A stretch of DNA of 64,000 bases from PALSA-1316 sp964499365 (GCA_964499365.1 CAZCKU010000007.1:62001-126000); one strand, 5' to 3'. Positions 32,860 through 43,250 are shown, counted from the first letter of the stretch. Notes: generated by a model not told the origin, from the sequence alone. A program made the numbers and translations.

Positions 32860-35358
32860 ATGAAACGTAGAATCACCAAATACCTGTTGTCCTTCTTTAT
32901 CTTCTTCGCCGCCGGTGCGACCCTTGCGACAATATATATCAGAAATACCACCGTCGAGATAGCGCGGGTCGTAAAACTCCACCAGATCGAGGACCTCCGC
33001 AAGGACCTTGTCCTGACTGTCCAGAAGACCCAGTCTGACCTGTATACCGTACGGACATCGCTGGGACGGAACCTTGACCATATTGTCGACAGCGTGACCC
33101 TGCTTCAGGAAAAAGCGGGGCAGTGCGTTTCCTGCCATCACGAGCCTGCGATAGCCACCCAGCTCGAGACCCTGCAGGTGCTCGTCAACAATTACCAGGG
33201 GGCCCTCAGCCAGTATATTACGGCTGCAGCAAATACCGAGCGGATCGACAACCTGAAATTGAATGCCGCGGAGATCGGCAACAGCATTCTCGGGAATACC
33301 GAAGAGATGTCCCGCAAGGCAAGTGAAAAGCTTGACATCATGACCAGCTCCGCGCTGACAAAGGTCAGGCGGGCGCAGATGATTCTCTACATCACCATCA
33401 CCTTTTCGTTTATCCTGGGCATCGCGATAGCGGTCCGGCTGACGATGTCGATCACCCGGCCGGTCAATGAACTGGTCAAGGCCGCGAGGGCGATTGCGCT
33501 TGGTGAGGTCGGGTATACGGTCTCGTATAGCGATAAAACCGAGCTCGGCGAGCTTGCGGATGTCTTTAACCGGATGAGTACTGCCCTGGACCACGGGTAT
33601 ACAAAGCTGCACGCAGAGATCATCGAGCGCCGGAAGGCAGAGGAGGCCCTGCGACAGAGCGAGGAACGGTATGCTATCGCGGCCCGCGGGGCAAACGACG
33701 GCCTCTGGGACTGGGACCTCAGTATCAACCGGATACATTTTTCAGGCCGCTGGAAATCCATGCTCGGCTATGACGATGCTGATATCGGCGAAAATCCCGA
33801 GGAATGGTTCGGCCTGGTGCACGCCGAAGACCGGAAACATTTCGAGGCGAAGATTGCTGCCCATCTCGACGGGAAGGTGGCCCATCTCGAAAGCGAATAC
33901 CGGATAAGGCATAAGGACGGCACCTACCGTTGGGTCCTCAGCAGGGGTCTGGCGGTACGAAATATACAGAACAAGGCATATCGGATGGCCGGTTCGCAGA
34001 CCGATATCACCGAGCGCAAGATAGCGGAAGAGCAGCTGTTATACGACGCCTTCCATGACGCCCTCACTGGACTGCCGAACCGCGCCCTCTTTATGGACCG
34101 GCTGGAGCACCGGATACGGCAGGTGCAGAAGAGCGCCCTCCGTCAGCCTCCGTACCGGTTTGCCGCACTCTTCCTCGATCTGGACCGCTTCAAGATCATC
34201 AACGACAGTCTCGGGCACCTGGTCGGAGACCGGCTGCTCATCTCCGTAAGCGAGAGACTCTCGGAGGCGGTTCGGCCTGAAGATACCGTGGCGCGTCTCG
34301 GCGGCGACGAGTTTGCAATAATCCTCGAGGACATCCTCGACCAGGCGCACACCGAGCAGATCACACAGCGGCTCCAGGAGCGTTTGTCCCTGCCTTTTTA
34401 CATCGACGGCAACGAGGTCTTCACCACCGCGAGCATCGGAATCGCGCTGAGTTCACCTGACTATGAACGTCCGGAAGAGATGATACGGGACGCGGATATC
34501 GCCATGTATCAGGTCAAGGGGAAGGGAAAGGCCAGCCACGAGGTCTTCGAGGCAGGGATGTACACCACGACGGTCGAGCGTCTGCACCTCGAAACAGACC
34601 TCCGCCGGGCAGTCGAGCACCATGAATTCGTGCTCCATTATCAGCCGATCATAGAACTCTGCAACGACCGTCTGATCGGCTTCGAGGCGCTCGTTCGCTG
34701 GAACCATCCGCAGCGGGGACTGATCTACCCGATCGAGTTCATTCCCCTGGCCGAGGAGACCGGGCTTATTATCCCTATCGGCGAGTGGGTCCTGACCGAG
34801 GCCTGCCGCCAGCTCCATGAATGGAAAAAAGACCATGCCATGCACACCCCCCTGAAAATGAGCGTCAACATCTCCAGCCGGCAGTTCCTGCAGCACGACC
34901 TGCCGGAAAAGATACGGCATATCCTCGGGAGCAACAGCCTTGAGGCGGTGAACCTCACGATAGAAATTACGGAGAGTATGATCATGGAAAACATTGATGC
35001 AGCCCTGGAGATACTGACCCAGCTGCGGGATATGGGCGTCCATATACACATTGACGACTTCGGGACCGGGTATTCCTCCCTGAGCTACATACACCGGTTC
35101 CCGGTGAATGCGCTGAAGATTGACCGGTCCTTCGTCGAAAAGATGCATAACGACGATGAAAACCTCGAAATCGTCAAGACGATCATCTCTCTGGCCCGCA
35201 ACCTGAACCTTGAACTGATCGCCGAGGGGCTCGAAACCCCTGACCAGCTGAGCCAGCTCAAGGAACTGAACTGCCATTACGGCCAGGGATATTTCCTCTC
35301 CCGTCCGCTCGACGCCCTGACCATGTCATCGTGGCTCTCGACCCGGCCGCCAGCATAA
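32860..35358 (+). CDS. Membrane GGDEF-EAL protein with periplasmic heme-c-type (CXXCH) sensor and PAS domain
   Basis: A protein of 832 residues. TM1 lies at about 9-27. A helical periplasmic domain (about 28-172) contains CVSCHH at residues 89-94, a covalent heme c motif. TM2 is at about 173-193, HAMP at 194-247 (SITRPVNELVKAARAIALGE) and a PAS domain at about 262-380. GGDEF is near residue 481 with an intact RXXD product-inhibition site (RPED) five residues before it. EAL follows, with EALVRW near 609 and DDFGTGYSSL. Both catalytic signatures look intact, so it may make and degrade c-di-GMP. I infer a redox or gas (O2, NO) sensor that controls c-di-GMP. Periplasmic export through TM1 is needed for heme attachment and fits the topology. 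Confidence 0.9.
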   Translation: MKRRITKYLLSFFIFFAAGATLATIYIRNTTVEIARVVKLHQIEDLRKDLVLTVQKTQSDLYTVRTSLGRNLDHIVDSVTLLQEKAGQCVSCHHEPAIATQLETLQVLVNNYQGALSQYITAAANTERIDNLKLNAAEIGNSILGNTEEMSRKASEKLDIMTSSALTKVRRAQMILYITITFSFILGIAIAVRLTMSITRPVNELVKAARAIALGEVGYTVSYSDKTELGELADVFNRMSTALDHGYTKLHAEIIERRKAEEALRQSEERYAIAARGANDGLWDWDLSINRIHFSGRWKSMLGYDDADIGENPEEWFGLVHAEDRKHFEAKIAAHLDGKVAHLESEYRIRHKDGTYRWVLSRGLAVRNIQNKAYRMAGSQTDITERKIAEEQLLYDAFHDALTGLPNRALFMDRLEHRIRQVQKSALRQPPYRFAALFLDLDRFKIINDSLGHLVGDRLLISVSERLSEAVRPEDTVARLGGDEFAIILEDILDQAHTEQITQRLQERLSLPFYIDGNEVFTTASIGIALSSPDYERPEEMIRDADIAMYQVKGKGKASHEVFEAGMYTTTVERLHLETDLRRAVEHHEFVLHYQPIIELCNDRLIGFEALVRWNHPQRGLIYPIEFIPLAEETGLIIPIGEWVLTEACRQLHEWKKDHAMHTPLKMSVNISSRQFLQHDLPEKIRHILGSNSLEAVNLTIEITESMIMENIDAALEILTQLRDMGVHIHIDDFGTGYSSLSYIHRFPVNALKIDRSFVEKMHNDDENLEIVKTIISLARNLNLELIAEGLETPDQLSQLKELNCHYGQGYFLSRPLDALTMSSWLSTRPPA

Positions 35359-35399
35359 GAACGAACATCGTCCGCGAAGGCGGGAGCACAGCAACAGCG

Positions 35400-36698
35400 C
35401 TATAACTTTCTCAGGTCGATAACCCTCTTTGCCTTGCCCTCAGAGCGTTCGAGGGTCTTCTTCTCAACCAGCTTCACCTCCACCCCGATGCCGAGTTCCG
35501 AGGCAAGCCTGCTCTTGATCAGCTTCATCAGCTCATTCTGCCTCTTCATCTCGTCGAAAAAGATCGACTCCGAAACCTCAACCTGGACCGTGACATCGTC
35601 CAGCGGTCCCTTGCGGTCGATGATGATCTGGTAGTGGGGCTCGGTACCTTCGATCGCGAAGAGGACCGCCTCGATCTGGGACGGAAAGACATTGACGCCC
35701 TTGATGATCAGCATATCGTCGGTCCTGCCCATGACCCGTGACATACGCCTTGTCTTCCTGCCGCACGGACACGGCTCCGGCAGAAACCTCGTCAGGTCCC
35801 GCGTCCTGAACCTGATCACCGGGAAGGCCTCTTTGGTCAGCGTGGTGATGACCAGTTCGCCGACCTCGCCGGGGGCAACGGGCTCAAGGGATTCAGGGTT
35901 GATGATCTCGACCAGAAAGTGGTCCTCGCTGATGTGCAGCCCGTTGCGTTCGAGGCATTCCCCGGCAACGCCGGGCCCCATCACCTCGCTCAGGCCGTAG
36001 TTGTCCGTGGCGACGATCTTCAGCTTGTCCTGTATCTCCTGACGCATCTTCTCCGACCAGGGTTCTGCGCCGAAGAGGCCGTACTTGAGCGAGAGGGAAC
36101 TGGGACTGATCCCCATTTCCTGGATCGTATCGGCTATCAGCATCGCATAACTTGGCGTGCAGACGAGGGCCGTAGACCTGAAGTCCTGCATGATCTTGAT
36201 CTGCCTGGCTGTATTTCCGCTCGAGATCGGGATGACCGAGGCCCCGATCCTCTCTGCGCCATAATGCAGCCCAAAACCGCCGGTAAAAAGACTGTACCCG
36301 AAGGCGATCTGCACCACATCGTCCTTGGTAACACCGGCCGCGGTCATGACCCGTGCAACGAGGTTCGACCAGGTCTTGATATCGTTTTTCGTGTAGCCGA
36401 CCACGGTCGACAGGCCGGTCGTCCCGGACGAGGCATGGATGCGCACGACATCGCGCAGCGGCACGGCAAAAAGGCCATAGGGATAACTGTCCCGGAGATC
36501 GTTTTTCAGCGTAAAGGGAAGCCGCCGCACGTCGTCAAGGGAACGGAATTCGTCGGGGTCGATCCCGAGTTCATCGAACTTCTTCCGGTAGAACGGCACG
36601 TTCATATACACCCGTGACAGGGTTGCCTGCAGCCTCTCAAGCTGTACCTGCTCCAGTTCCGCCCTGTCCATGCATTCTTTTTCAGGTTCCCAGTACAT
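35400..36698 (-). CDS. Phenylacetate-CoA ligase (PaaK family), paralog 1
   Basis: A 432-residue adenylate-forming ligase, paralogous to the enzyme at 41949-43250. It has RIHASSGTTGLSTVVGYT (A3 region), YGLFGAEPWSE, TDNYGLSEVMGPGVAGE, RTRDLTRFL, GRTDDMLIIKGVNVFPSQIE and the C-terminal Lys region LERSEGKAKRVIDL. The A3 motif reads GTTGLST where paralog 2 has the usual GTTGKPT, a notable loop change. It is expected to activate phenylacetate or a related aryl acid with ATP and CoA. The ribosome site AAGGAGG is perfect. It lies downstream of livF with a repeat-containing gap of about 115 bases. Confidence 0.9.
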   Translation of the reverse strand: MYWEPEKECMDRAELEQVQLERLQATLSRVYMNVPFYRKKFDELGIDPDEFRSLDDVRRLPFTLKNDLRDSYPYGLFAVPLRDVVRIHASSGTTGLSTVVGYTKNDIKTWSNLVARVMTAAGVTKDDVVQIAFGYSLFTGGFGLHYGAERIGASVIPISSGNTARQIKIMQDFRSTALVCTPSYAMLIADTIQEMGISPSSLSLKYGLFGAEPWSEKMRQEIQDKLKIVATDNYGLSEVMGPGVAGECLERNGLHISEDHFLVEIINPESLEPVAPGEVGELVITTLTKEAFPVIRFRTRDLTRFLPEPCPCGRKTRRMSRVMGRTDDMLIIKGVNVFPSQIEAVLFAIEGTEPHYQIIIDRKGPLDDVTVQVEVSESIFFDEMKRQNELMKLIKSRLASELGIGVEVKLVEKKTLERSEGKAKRVIDLRKL

Positions 36699-36737
36699 AT
36701 ATCCTCCTTAAATCTATCTCTGTTGTCCGGTGCGCAG

Positions 36738-36813
36738 GGGTAGCCCTATGCGGCTACCCTGTCTTTTGCGGCCCTCCTGTCTGCCAGTACCGGGCGACCA
36801 CAGAGAGCCGCCC

Positions 36814-36823
<10 letters not shown>
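36738..36823. repeat. Intergenic palindromic repeat region
   Basis: It contains GGGGTAGCCC-N3-CGGCTACCCT (perfect to near-perfect inverted arms) and a second half, GGGCGACCACAGAGAGCCGCCCC, typical of dispersed REP-like elements. It fills the gap between livF and the first ligase gene and overlaps the last codons of livF. Confidence 0.5.
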
Positions 36824-37554
<731 letters not shown>

Positions 37555-38316
37555 CTACGCCTCTTCATCGCCCAGATAGGCGGCTATGACCAGGGGGTCT
37601 TTCTGTATCTCAAGGGGCGTCCCGCGAGCGATCACCGATCCAAAATTCAGGACCGTTATTGCGTCGCTGATCCTCATCACCAGATCCATATCGTGTTCGA
37701 CCAGGATGATGGTGATCCCCTTTTCAGTCCGGATCCTCCTGATGAGTTCGCCGAGGTCACGCGTCTCCCGCATGTTCAGGCCTGCAGCCGGCTCATCCAG
37801 CAGCAGCAGCTTTGGTTCAGTCGCCAGGGCCCGGCCTATTTCAAGAACGCGCTGGTCGCCTATCGGGAGATTCGACGCCAGATCGTCCCGGTGATGACTC
37901 AGTCCGATGTACTCCAGGATCTCCCCGCTTGTCTTCCGGCTCTCCCGCTCCTCCCTGAGGGCAAAAGGAAGCCTCATCCCCGATGCCAGGAACCCGGCCT
38001 TTGTCCTGGCATTCCTGCCGACCATGACGTTTTCGAGTACGGTCATATCACCGAAGAGCTCAAGGTGCTGGAAGGTCCTCGAGAGCCCCCGGCGCGCAAT
38101 CGTCACGGGGGAAAGATTGTTGATCCGTTCTCCGGAGAAAACCACCTCACCCCTGTCGGGAGGGTCGATGCCGCTGATGGCATTCAGGAGTGTACTTTTG
38201 CCGGCGCCGTTCGGTCCGATGAGGGCGCTGACGCTCCCGGACCTGACCGTAAAGCCGACATCGTACAGCGCCCTGACGCCGCCGAACTCTTTTGATATGC
38301 CTTTAAGCTCGAGCAC
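37555..38316 (-). CDS. livG: Branched-chain amino-acid-type ABC transporter ATPase LivG
   Basis: A 253-residue ABC ATPase with Walker A GPNGAGKSTLLNAISG, a degenerate signature LPIGDQRVLEIGRAL as usual for LivG, Walker B LLLLDEPAAGLN and ILVEHDMDLVM. It overlaps livM by 14 bases and abuts livF. It forms the ATPase heterodimer with LivF. Confidence 0.94.
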   Translation of the reverse strand: MLELKGISKEFGGVRALYDVGFTVRSGSVSALIGPNGAGKSTLLNAISGIDPPDRGEVVFSGERINNLSPVTIARRGLSRTFQHLELFGDMTVLENVMVGRNARTKAGFLASGMRLPFALREERESRKTSGEILEYIGLSHHRDDLASNLPIGDQRVLEIGRALATEPKLLLLDEPAAGLNMRETRDLGELIRRIRTEKGITIILVEHDMDLVMRISDAITVLNFGSVIARGTPLEIQKDPLVIAAYLGDEEA

Positions 38317-39253
38317 CGGATCCGCCTTTGAGCCTGGAGGCCTTTTCGATCAGCAGGGGCACGATCCCCTTGCGCAGAAACAGCAGGGACAGGGTCAGGA
38401 TCAGGCCGTAGACCAGCACGTCGAACTCTTCGAACTTTCTGAGGAGTTCGGGAAGTATGGTTATGATGATCGCACCGGCGAGACCGCCCCATACATTGGT
38501 TATGCCGCCGAGCACCACCATCATGAGGGCCAGCACCGAGTAAAAGAGACTGAAGGTGCTGGGGCTGATAAACGTTACATAATGCGCGTACAGGGCACCG
38601 GCAAAGGATGCGTAGATGGCGCTCAGGATAAAGACCTTAATCTTCAGGCTGACAACATCGAGTCCCATCGCAATGCTCGCCGTCTCGCTGCCGTGTATAG
38701 CCCGCAGAGACCTGCCGGTCCTCGAATTCAGGATATTCAGGGAAAAGACGATGACCGCGGCGACGCAGATCCAGATGAAGTAAAAATTGGACGTGGTGGA
38801 GCTCAGCGTATAGCCGAACAGTGTCAGGTGAGGGATATCTCCGAATCCCGAAGGGCCACCCGGGCCCCACTCATTGAGTATCACATTAATGATTTCGCCA
38901 AACCCCAGCGTCGCGACAGCAAGATAGTGGCCCTTGAGCCTCAGGGCGGGCACGGCGAGGAGCACCGCGGCAAACGAGGCAACCGCCATGGCTGCAACCA
39001 TACTCAGGGCAACCGGCAAACCGAATTTGATGCTCAATACGGCGGACACATAGGCGCCGATACCATAGAAACCTGCCTGGCCGAGGGACACCTGCCCTGC
39101 CGACCCCATGAGGATGCAGAGGCCGATGGCAACAAGGGCGTTAATACCGGCGAAGATCCCTACCGTGAGAGCGTAACTCCCGCTGGTCATAAAGGGCATA
39201 CCCGCCACGGCGAGCAGCAGGAGGGCAAGCGCCGTCATATTGCCTCTGCCCAT
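38303..39253 (-). CDS. livM: Branched-chain amino-acid-type ABC permease LivM
   Basis: A 316-residue permease with about ten TM helices and the LivM signature GQVSLGQAGFYGIGAYVSA, plus GHYLAVATLGFGEIINVILN and GGITNVWGG. It pairs with LivH. The gap to livH is 2 bases. Confidence 0.94.
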   Translation of the reverse strand: MGRGNMTALALLLLAVAGMPFMTSGSYALTVGIFAGINALVAIGLCILMGSAGQVSLGQAGFYGIGAYVSAVLSIKFGLPVALSMVAAMAVASFAAVLLAVPALRLKGHYLAVATLGFGEIINVILNEWGPGGPSGFGDIPHLTLFGYTLSSTTSNFYFIWICVAAVIVFSLNILNSRTGRSLRAIHGSETASIAMGLDVVSLKIKVFILSAIYASFAGALYAHYVTFISPSTFSLFYSVLALMMVVLGGITNVWGGLAGAIIITILPELLRKFEEFDVLVYGLILTLSLLFLRKGIVPLLIEKASRLKGGSGARA

Positions 39254-39255
39254 GA

Positions 39256-40143
39256 TCAGAACTTCCTCAGCCGTGACATGGCAACGCTTCCAAAGAGCCC
39301 GGCCGGCCTGAAAAAGAGGATGGCAAGCATGATGATCAGGGCGACGGCGTCCTTCATGCCGGAATGCAGATAGCCGGCGGTCATGGACTCCAGGATACCG
39401 ATTGCAAAGCCGCCGATGACGGCGCCCCTGCCCCTGCCCAGGCCGCCCATGATGGCAGCACAGAAGCCCTTGACGGCAAGCATGGGGCCTTTGTCATATT
39501 CCATCAGTGATATCGGGGTGATCGCAATGCCCCCGATCGCACCGACCATCGCGCTGAGGACAAAGGAGATCATCACCACCCTCGAGACATTGATGCCGAC
39601 GAGCTTCGCCGCGGTCGTATCCACGGCACAGGCCCGCATCGCCTTGCCCATCATGGTCTTGTTAAAAAAGATGAAGAGCAGGACGATGCAGCAGGCGGTT
39701 ATCCCGATGACCCAGAGCGTCTGCTGCTGAATGACCGCCCCGGCTACCGTGAAGGGCTCACCTTCGGTGAACGGCGCGTACGTGTACGGGTCCTTTCCGA
39801 ACTTGAACATCAGGACACCCCGCATCAGGATCGATACAGCTATCGTGACCATGATCATCAGGAGCAGGTCTGCTGACTTGAGCGGTTTAATGGTGAGTCG
39901 CTCCATGAGAAGCCCGACAAGTCCGGCGGCAAGAATGGTCAGTGCTGCCGCCAGCAGAAAGGGAAGCTTCACCGACTCGGTGAAAAACCACATGAGCAGG
40001 CCGCCGATCACGACAAACTCGCCCTGCGCCATGTTGATGATCGACGTCGAGTTGTAGATGATATTGAATCCCATGCCCACAAGGGCATAGACCGCCCCTA
40101 CGGTGAGACCCGAAAAAAGAAACTGTAAGAATACCGTGAACAA
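39256..40143 (-). CDS. livH: Branched-chain amino-acid-type ABC permease LivH
   Basis: A 295-residue permease with the LivH start FSGLTVGAVYALVGMGFNII, NMAQGEFVVIGG and AIMGGLGRGRGAVIGGFAIG. Second membrane subunit of the importer. It follows livK after a 76-base gap. Confidence 0.94.
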   Translation of the reverse strand: MFTVFLQFLFSGLTVGAVYALVGMGFNIIYNSTSIINMAQGEFVVIGGLLMWFFTESVKLPFLLAAALTILAAGLVGLLMERLTIKPLKSADLLLMIMVTIAVSILMRGVLMFKFGKDPYTYAPFTEGEPFTVAGAVIQQQTLWVIGITACCIVLLFIFFNKTMMGKAMRACAVDTTAAKLVGINVSRVVMISFVLSAMVGAIGGIAITPISLMEYDKGPMLAVKGFCAAIMGGLGRGRGAVIGGFAIGILESMTAGYLHSGMKDAVALIIMLAILFFRPAGLFGSVAMSRLRKF

Positions 40144-40219
40144 ACCGTTACCTATCCTCTCAAAAAAATTCAGGAGTCAAGGCATGACACCCCGACTCCT
40201 GAATGTGGTCAGTGACAGA

Positions 40220-41377
40220 CTATTTCAGAATTTCCCAGTCGCCGTTCTTGACAACAACCATCTCAAAGGCCGACATGTCAAGCCCGCAGTGGTCCTTTGC
40301 CGACATGTTGTAGATGCCGCCGGTGCCGGGCATTTTCTTGATGCCCTCAATGTGATCCCGGATCTTCTTCTTGTCCGGTCCGACCTTCTTGATGGCATCG
40401 ACAACCATCATCAGCGAGTCATAGGCATGTCCGCCAAAGGTTCCCGGCTCACTCTTGTATATGGCCTTGTAATCCGTCTCAAATTTCTTCAGCAGGGCCT
40501 TCTGGGGGTGCGAATCGCTGAGCTTATCCCAGACAACCAGCCGCCCAAGCGGTGCAATGACGCCCTCTGCAGCCTTGCCGGCGAGTTCGATATTCTTCTT
40601 GCTGCCCCAGCCGTGGCTGTGGTAGAGCGGGATCCCCATCTTCAGAGAGTGCCAGTTCTTCGTGACAACGACCTGCCCCGGTCCGACCGACCAGTTGATG
40701 ACCGCCTGTGCACCTGCTGCCTTGATCTTGGTCAGCTGGGTGGTCATGTCGGAATCCTTGGGCCCGTATTTTTCTTCTGCTACGATCGTCATGCCCATCT
40801 TCGGAGCGAGCTCCTGAAGCGCCTTTTTCCCGGCGTCACCGAACCCGGTCGATATCGTGATGATACCAACCTTGGTTATCCCGTGCTTCTTCATATAGGT
40901 ATAGATAGCCTCGACAGCACTGGTATCGTACTGGGGGGTCTTGAAGATCCACTCCCTCTCGCCGACAGGATTGGTTATCGGGGCTCCTGCTGCACAGGAG
41001 ACAAGGGGTGTCTTTGCAGCATTCATGATCGGCACGAGGGCCATTGACTCGCCGGTCGTTGACGGACCGACGATCGCGACGACGTTGTCTTTTTCAAGCA
41101 GCTTCTTGGCGGCCAGGACTGCCTGGGTCTCATCGCTCTTTGAATCCTCGATAATCACCTCGATATGTTTTCCCTTGATGCCGCCGGCCTTGTTTATCTG
41201 GTCCTGGAGCATCACAAGGGTATTCTTCTCCGGCTCTCCCAGGAATGATGCAGGCCCGGTGACAGAGATAATCGCCCCGATCTTGATGGTATCCTGTGCT
41301 GCAAGTGCGGTTGTCGCCAGCAGACCGGCTGCAATAATTCCGGTCAGGCCCACCATTAGTCTTTTCTTCAGATTCAT
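40220..41377 (-). CDS. livK: Branched-chain amino-acid-type substrate-binding protein (LivK family)
   Basis: A 385-residue periplasmic binding protein with a signal peptide (about 1-26, IIAAGLLATTALAAQ) and a type I PBP fold: IKIGAIISVTGPASFLGEPE, VIIEDSKSDETQAVLAAKKL, VGPSTTGESMAL, GFGDAGKKAL, GGHAYDSLMMVVDAI. The ribosome site is CAGGAGG. It sits between the ACT-domain gene and the permeases. Specificity is unproven; the flanking genes point to aromatic acids or amino acids. Confidence 0.93.
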   Translation of the reverse strand: MNLKKRLMVGLTGIIAAGLLATTALAAQDTIKIGAIISVTGPASFLGEPEKNTLVMLQDQINKAGGIKGKHIEVIIEDSKSDETQAVLAAKKLLEKDNVVAIVGPSTTGESMALVPIMNAAKTPLVSCAAGAPITNPVGEREWIFKTPQYDTSAVEAIYTYMKKHGITKVGIITISTGFGDAGKKALQELAPKMGMTIVAEEKYGPKDSDMTTQLTKIKAAGAQAVINWSVGPGQVVVTKNWHSLKMGIPLYHSHGWGSKKNIELAGKAAEGVIAPLGRLVVWDKLSDSHPQKALLKKFETDYKAIYKSEPGTFGGHAYDSLMMVVDAIKKVGPDKKKIRDHIEGIKKMPGTGGIYNMSAKDHCGLDMSAFEMVVVKNGDWEILK

Positions 41378-41424
41378 ACAGTATCCTCCTGTGGTTTTTC
41401 CATGATAGTCATGGTCAGTCTTTA

Positions 41425-41856
41425 CTAGATCGCGTAAATCTCTTCGCCGGGCAGGATTCTGACGCCGGCCTGCTGCAGGACATCGATCGCCTTTTCGAGC
41501 TCATCAAATCTGAAAATGATTATCGCATGGCCGCCGCTTTTCTGGACAAAGGCATACATATACTCGACATTGATCGATGCGTTCTTCATCGTATTGAGGA
41601 TATGGGCAAGGCCGCCCGGCCTGTCTGCAACCTCTACCGCGATGACCTCCGTCCTGCCGACGGTGAACCCGTGCTCTTTCAGCACCTCTTTCGCCTTCGT
41701 CGTGTCGTCGACGATCAGCCGCAGTATCCCGAAATCGGTCGTATCGGCCAGAGAGAGGGCTCGGATATTGACCCCTGCATCCGCAAGGACTCCCGCAACA
41801 TCGGCAAGCCTGCCTGATTTGTTCTCAAGGAATATCGATATCTGTTCAACTTTCAT
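41425..41856 (-). CDS. Tandem ACT-domain amino-acid-binding regulatory protein
   Basis: A 143-residue protein of two ACT domains: the first at about 1-65 (MKVEQISIFLENKSGRLADV) and the second at about 70-140 (VIAVEVADRPGGLAHILNTM, INVEYMYAFV). ACT domains bind amino acids to regulate partner proteins. There is no enzyme domain. Its position between the second ligase and livK suggests it senses the transported amino acid and controls the ligase or oxidoreductase. The regulatory link is inference. Confidence 0.88.
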   Translation of the reverse strand: MKVEQISIFLENKSGRLADVAGVLADAGVNIRALSLADTTDFGILRLIVDDTTKAKEVLKEHGFTVGRTEVIAVEVADRPGGLAHILNTMKNASINVEYMYAFVQKSGGHAIIIFRFDELEKAIDVLQQAGVRILPGEEIYAI

Positions 41857-41875
41857 AAAGCCTCCAGGTATAGCA

Positions 41876-41943
41876 ATCAGTTCTCAGCGATCAGCCGTCA
41901 GCAAACAAGAGACTAAAAAGGCTGATTGCTGACAGCTGAATGC
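41876..41943. repeat. Imperfect inverted repeat between ligase 2 and ACT genes
   Basis: CAGCGATCAGCCGTCAGCAAAC at the left is echoed in reverse complement on the right (GCTGATTGCTGACAGCTGAATG). The short CAGCNNTCAGC units recur within it. It resembles dispersed intergenic repeats of many bacteria. Confidence 0.45.
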
Positions 41944-41948
41944 TTATT

Positions 41949-43250
41949 CTACAGCTTTCTGTTATCAATTACCCGCTTGGCCTTGCCTTCAGACCGCTGG
42001 ATCGTCTTCGGCTCGACCAGTTTCACCCTGCAGGAGATACCCAGCAGGTCCTTGATCTCGCGCTCAATCCTTTTGCCGAGTTTCTCCAGTATCTTCACCT
42101 CGTCAGAAAAGATGTTTTCGCTCACCTCCACCTGGACCTCCACCACATCAAGCGAACCCTGGCGGTCGACGATGATCTGGTAATGCGGCTCAACACCCTC
42201 GATGCTCATCAGGACATGTTCAATCTGCGAGGGGAAGACATTCACGCCCCGGATGATCAGCATATCGTCCGTCCTGCCGGTAATCCGCTCCATCCGGTAG
42301 AAGGTCCTGCCGCAGGAGCAGGGTTCGGCGATCAGCCGGGACAGGTCTTTTGTCCGGTAACGGATCACCGGGAAGGCCTCCTTGGTCAGGGTCGTAAACA
42401 CCAATTCGCCCAGTTCCCCGACCGGCACCGGCTCCATCGTCTTCGGGTCGACGATCTCGGGGATAAAATAGTCTTCAAACACATGCAGCCCATGCTGCTC
42501 CTCGATGCATTCACTCGCAACGCCCGGCCCCATCACCTCGCTCAGGCCGAAGATATCGATCGCCTTGAGGTTCAGTCTCTTCTGTATCTCCTCCCTCATG
42601 TTCTCGCTCCACGGCTCTGCCCCGAAGAGCCCGACGCGGAGTTTCAGAGACGCAGGGTCCACCTGCATCTCTTTCATGACGTCTGCCAGGTTCAGGGCAT
42701 AGGACGGCGTACACATGAGGACGGTTGAGCCGAAGTCCTGCATGATCATGATCTGGCGTTTCGAGTTGCCCCCGGAGATCGGGATGACCGCCGCACCGAG
42801 CCGCTCGGCACCGTAATGCGCGCCGAGCCCCCCGGTAAAGAGCCCGTACCCGTATGCGTTATGCACGACGTCTCCTTTGTGCGCACCGCCCGCAGAGAGG
42901 GTCCTCGCCATGAGTTCGGCCCACGAATCGATATCGTGTTTTGTGTACCCCACAACCGTCGGCTTGCCGGTTGTTCCCGAGGAGGCATGGATCCTGACCA
43001 CCTGGTCGAACGGAACGGCAAAGAGCCCGAAGGGATAATTGATCCTGAGGTCCTCTTTTGTCGTAAAGGGCAGCCTTGAGAGGTCCTTCAGCGACCTGAT
43101 ATCAGCGGGCTTCACCCCTGCCCCGTCCATCTTTGAACGGTAGTAAGGCACCGCAGCGTATACCCGTTCGATCTGGTGCTGAAGCCGTTTCAGCTGAAGG
43201 GCCTCAAGCGCCTCACGGGGAAGTGTCTCGAACTCCTCATTCCATATCAT
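41949..43250 (-). CDS. Phenylacetate-CoA ligase (PaaK family), paralog 2
   Basis: A 433-residue adenylate-forming ligase with the full set of motifs: RIHASSGTTGKPTVVGYTKH (A3), GLFGAEPWSENM, DIFGLSEVMGPGVASE, YRTKDLSRLI, CSCGR near 335, GRTDDMLIIRGVNVFPSQIE and QRSEGKAKRVIDN with the A10 Lys. It is the more canonical of the two ligases. It follows iorB after a 160-base gap that contains a repeat and precedes the ACT gene. It should convert phenylacetate or indoleacetate to the CoA ester, or run in reverse to save energy from the oxidoreductase product. Confidence 0.93.
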   Translation of the reverse strand: MIWNEEFETLPREALEALQLKRLQHQIERVYAAVPYYRSKMDGAGVKPADIRSLKDLSRLPFTTKEDLRINYPFGLFAVPFDQVVRIHASSGTTGKPTVVGYTKHDIDSWAELMARTLSAGGAHKGDVVHNAYGYGLFTGGLGAHYGAERLGAAVIPISGGNSKRQIMIMQDFGSTVLMCTPSYALNLADVMKEMQVDPASLKLRVGLFGAEPWSENMREEIQKRLNLKAIDIFGLSEVMGPGVASECIEEQHGLHVFEDYFIPEIVDPKTMEPVPVGELGELVFTTLTKEAFPVIRYRTKDLSRLIAEPCSCGRTFYRMERITGRTDDMLIIRGVNVFPSQIEHVLMSIEGVEPHYQIIVDRQGSLDVVEVQVEVSENIFSDEVKILEKLGKRIEREIKDLLGISCRVKLVEPKTIQRSEGKAKRVIDNRKL

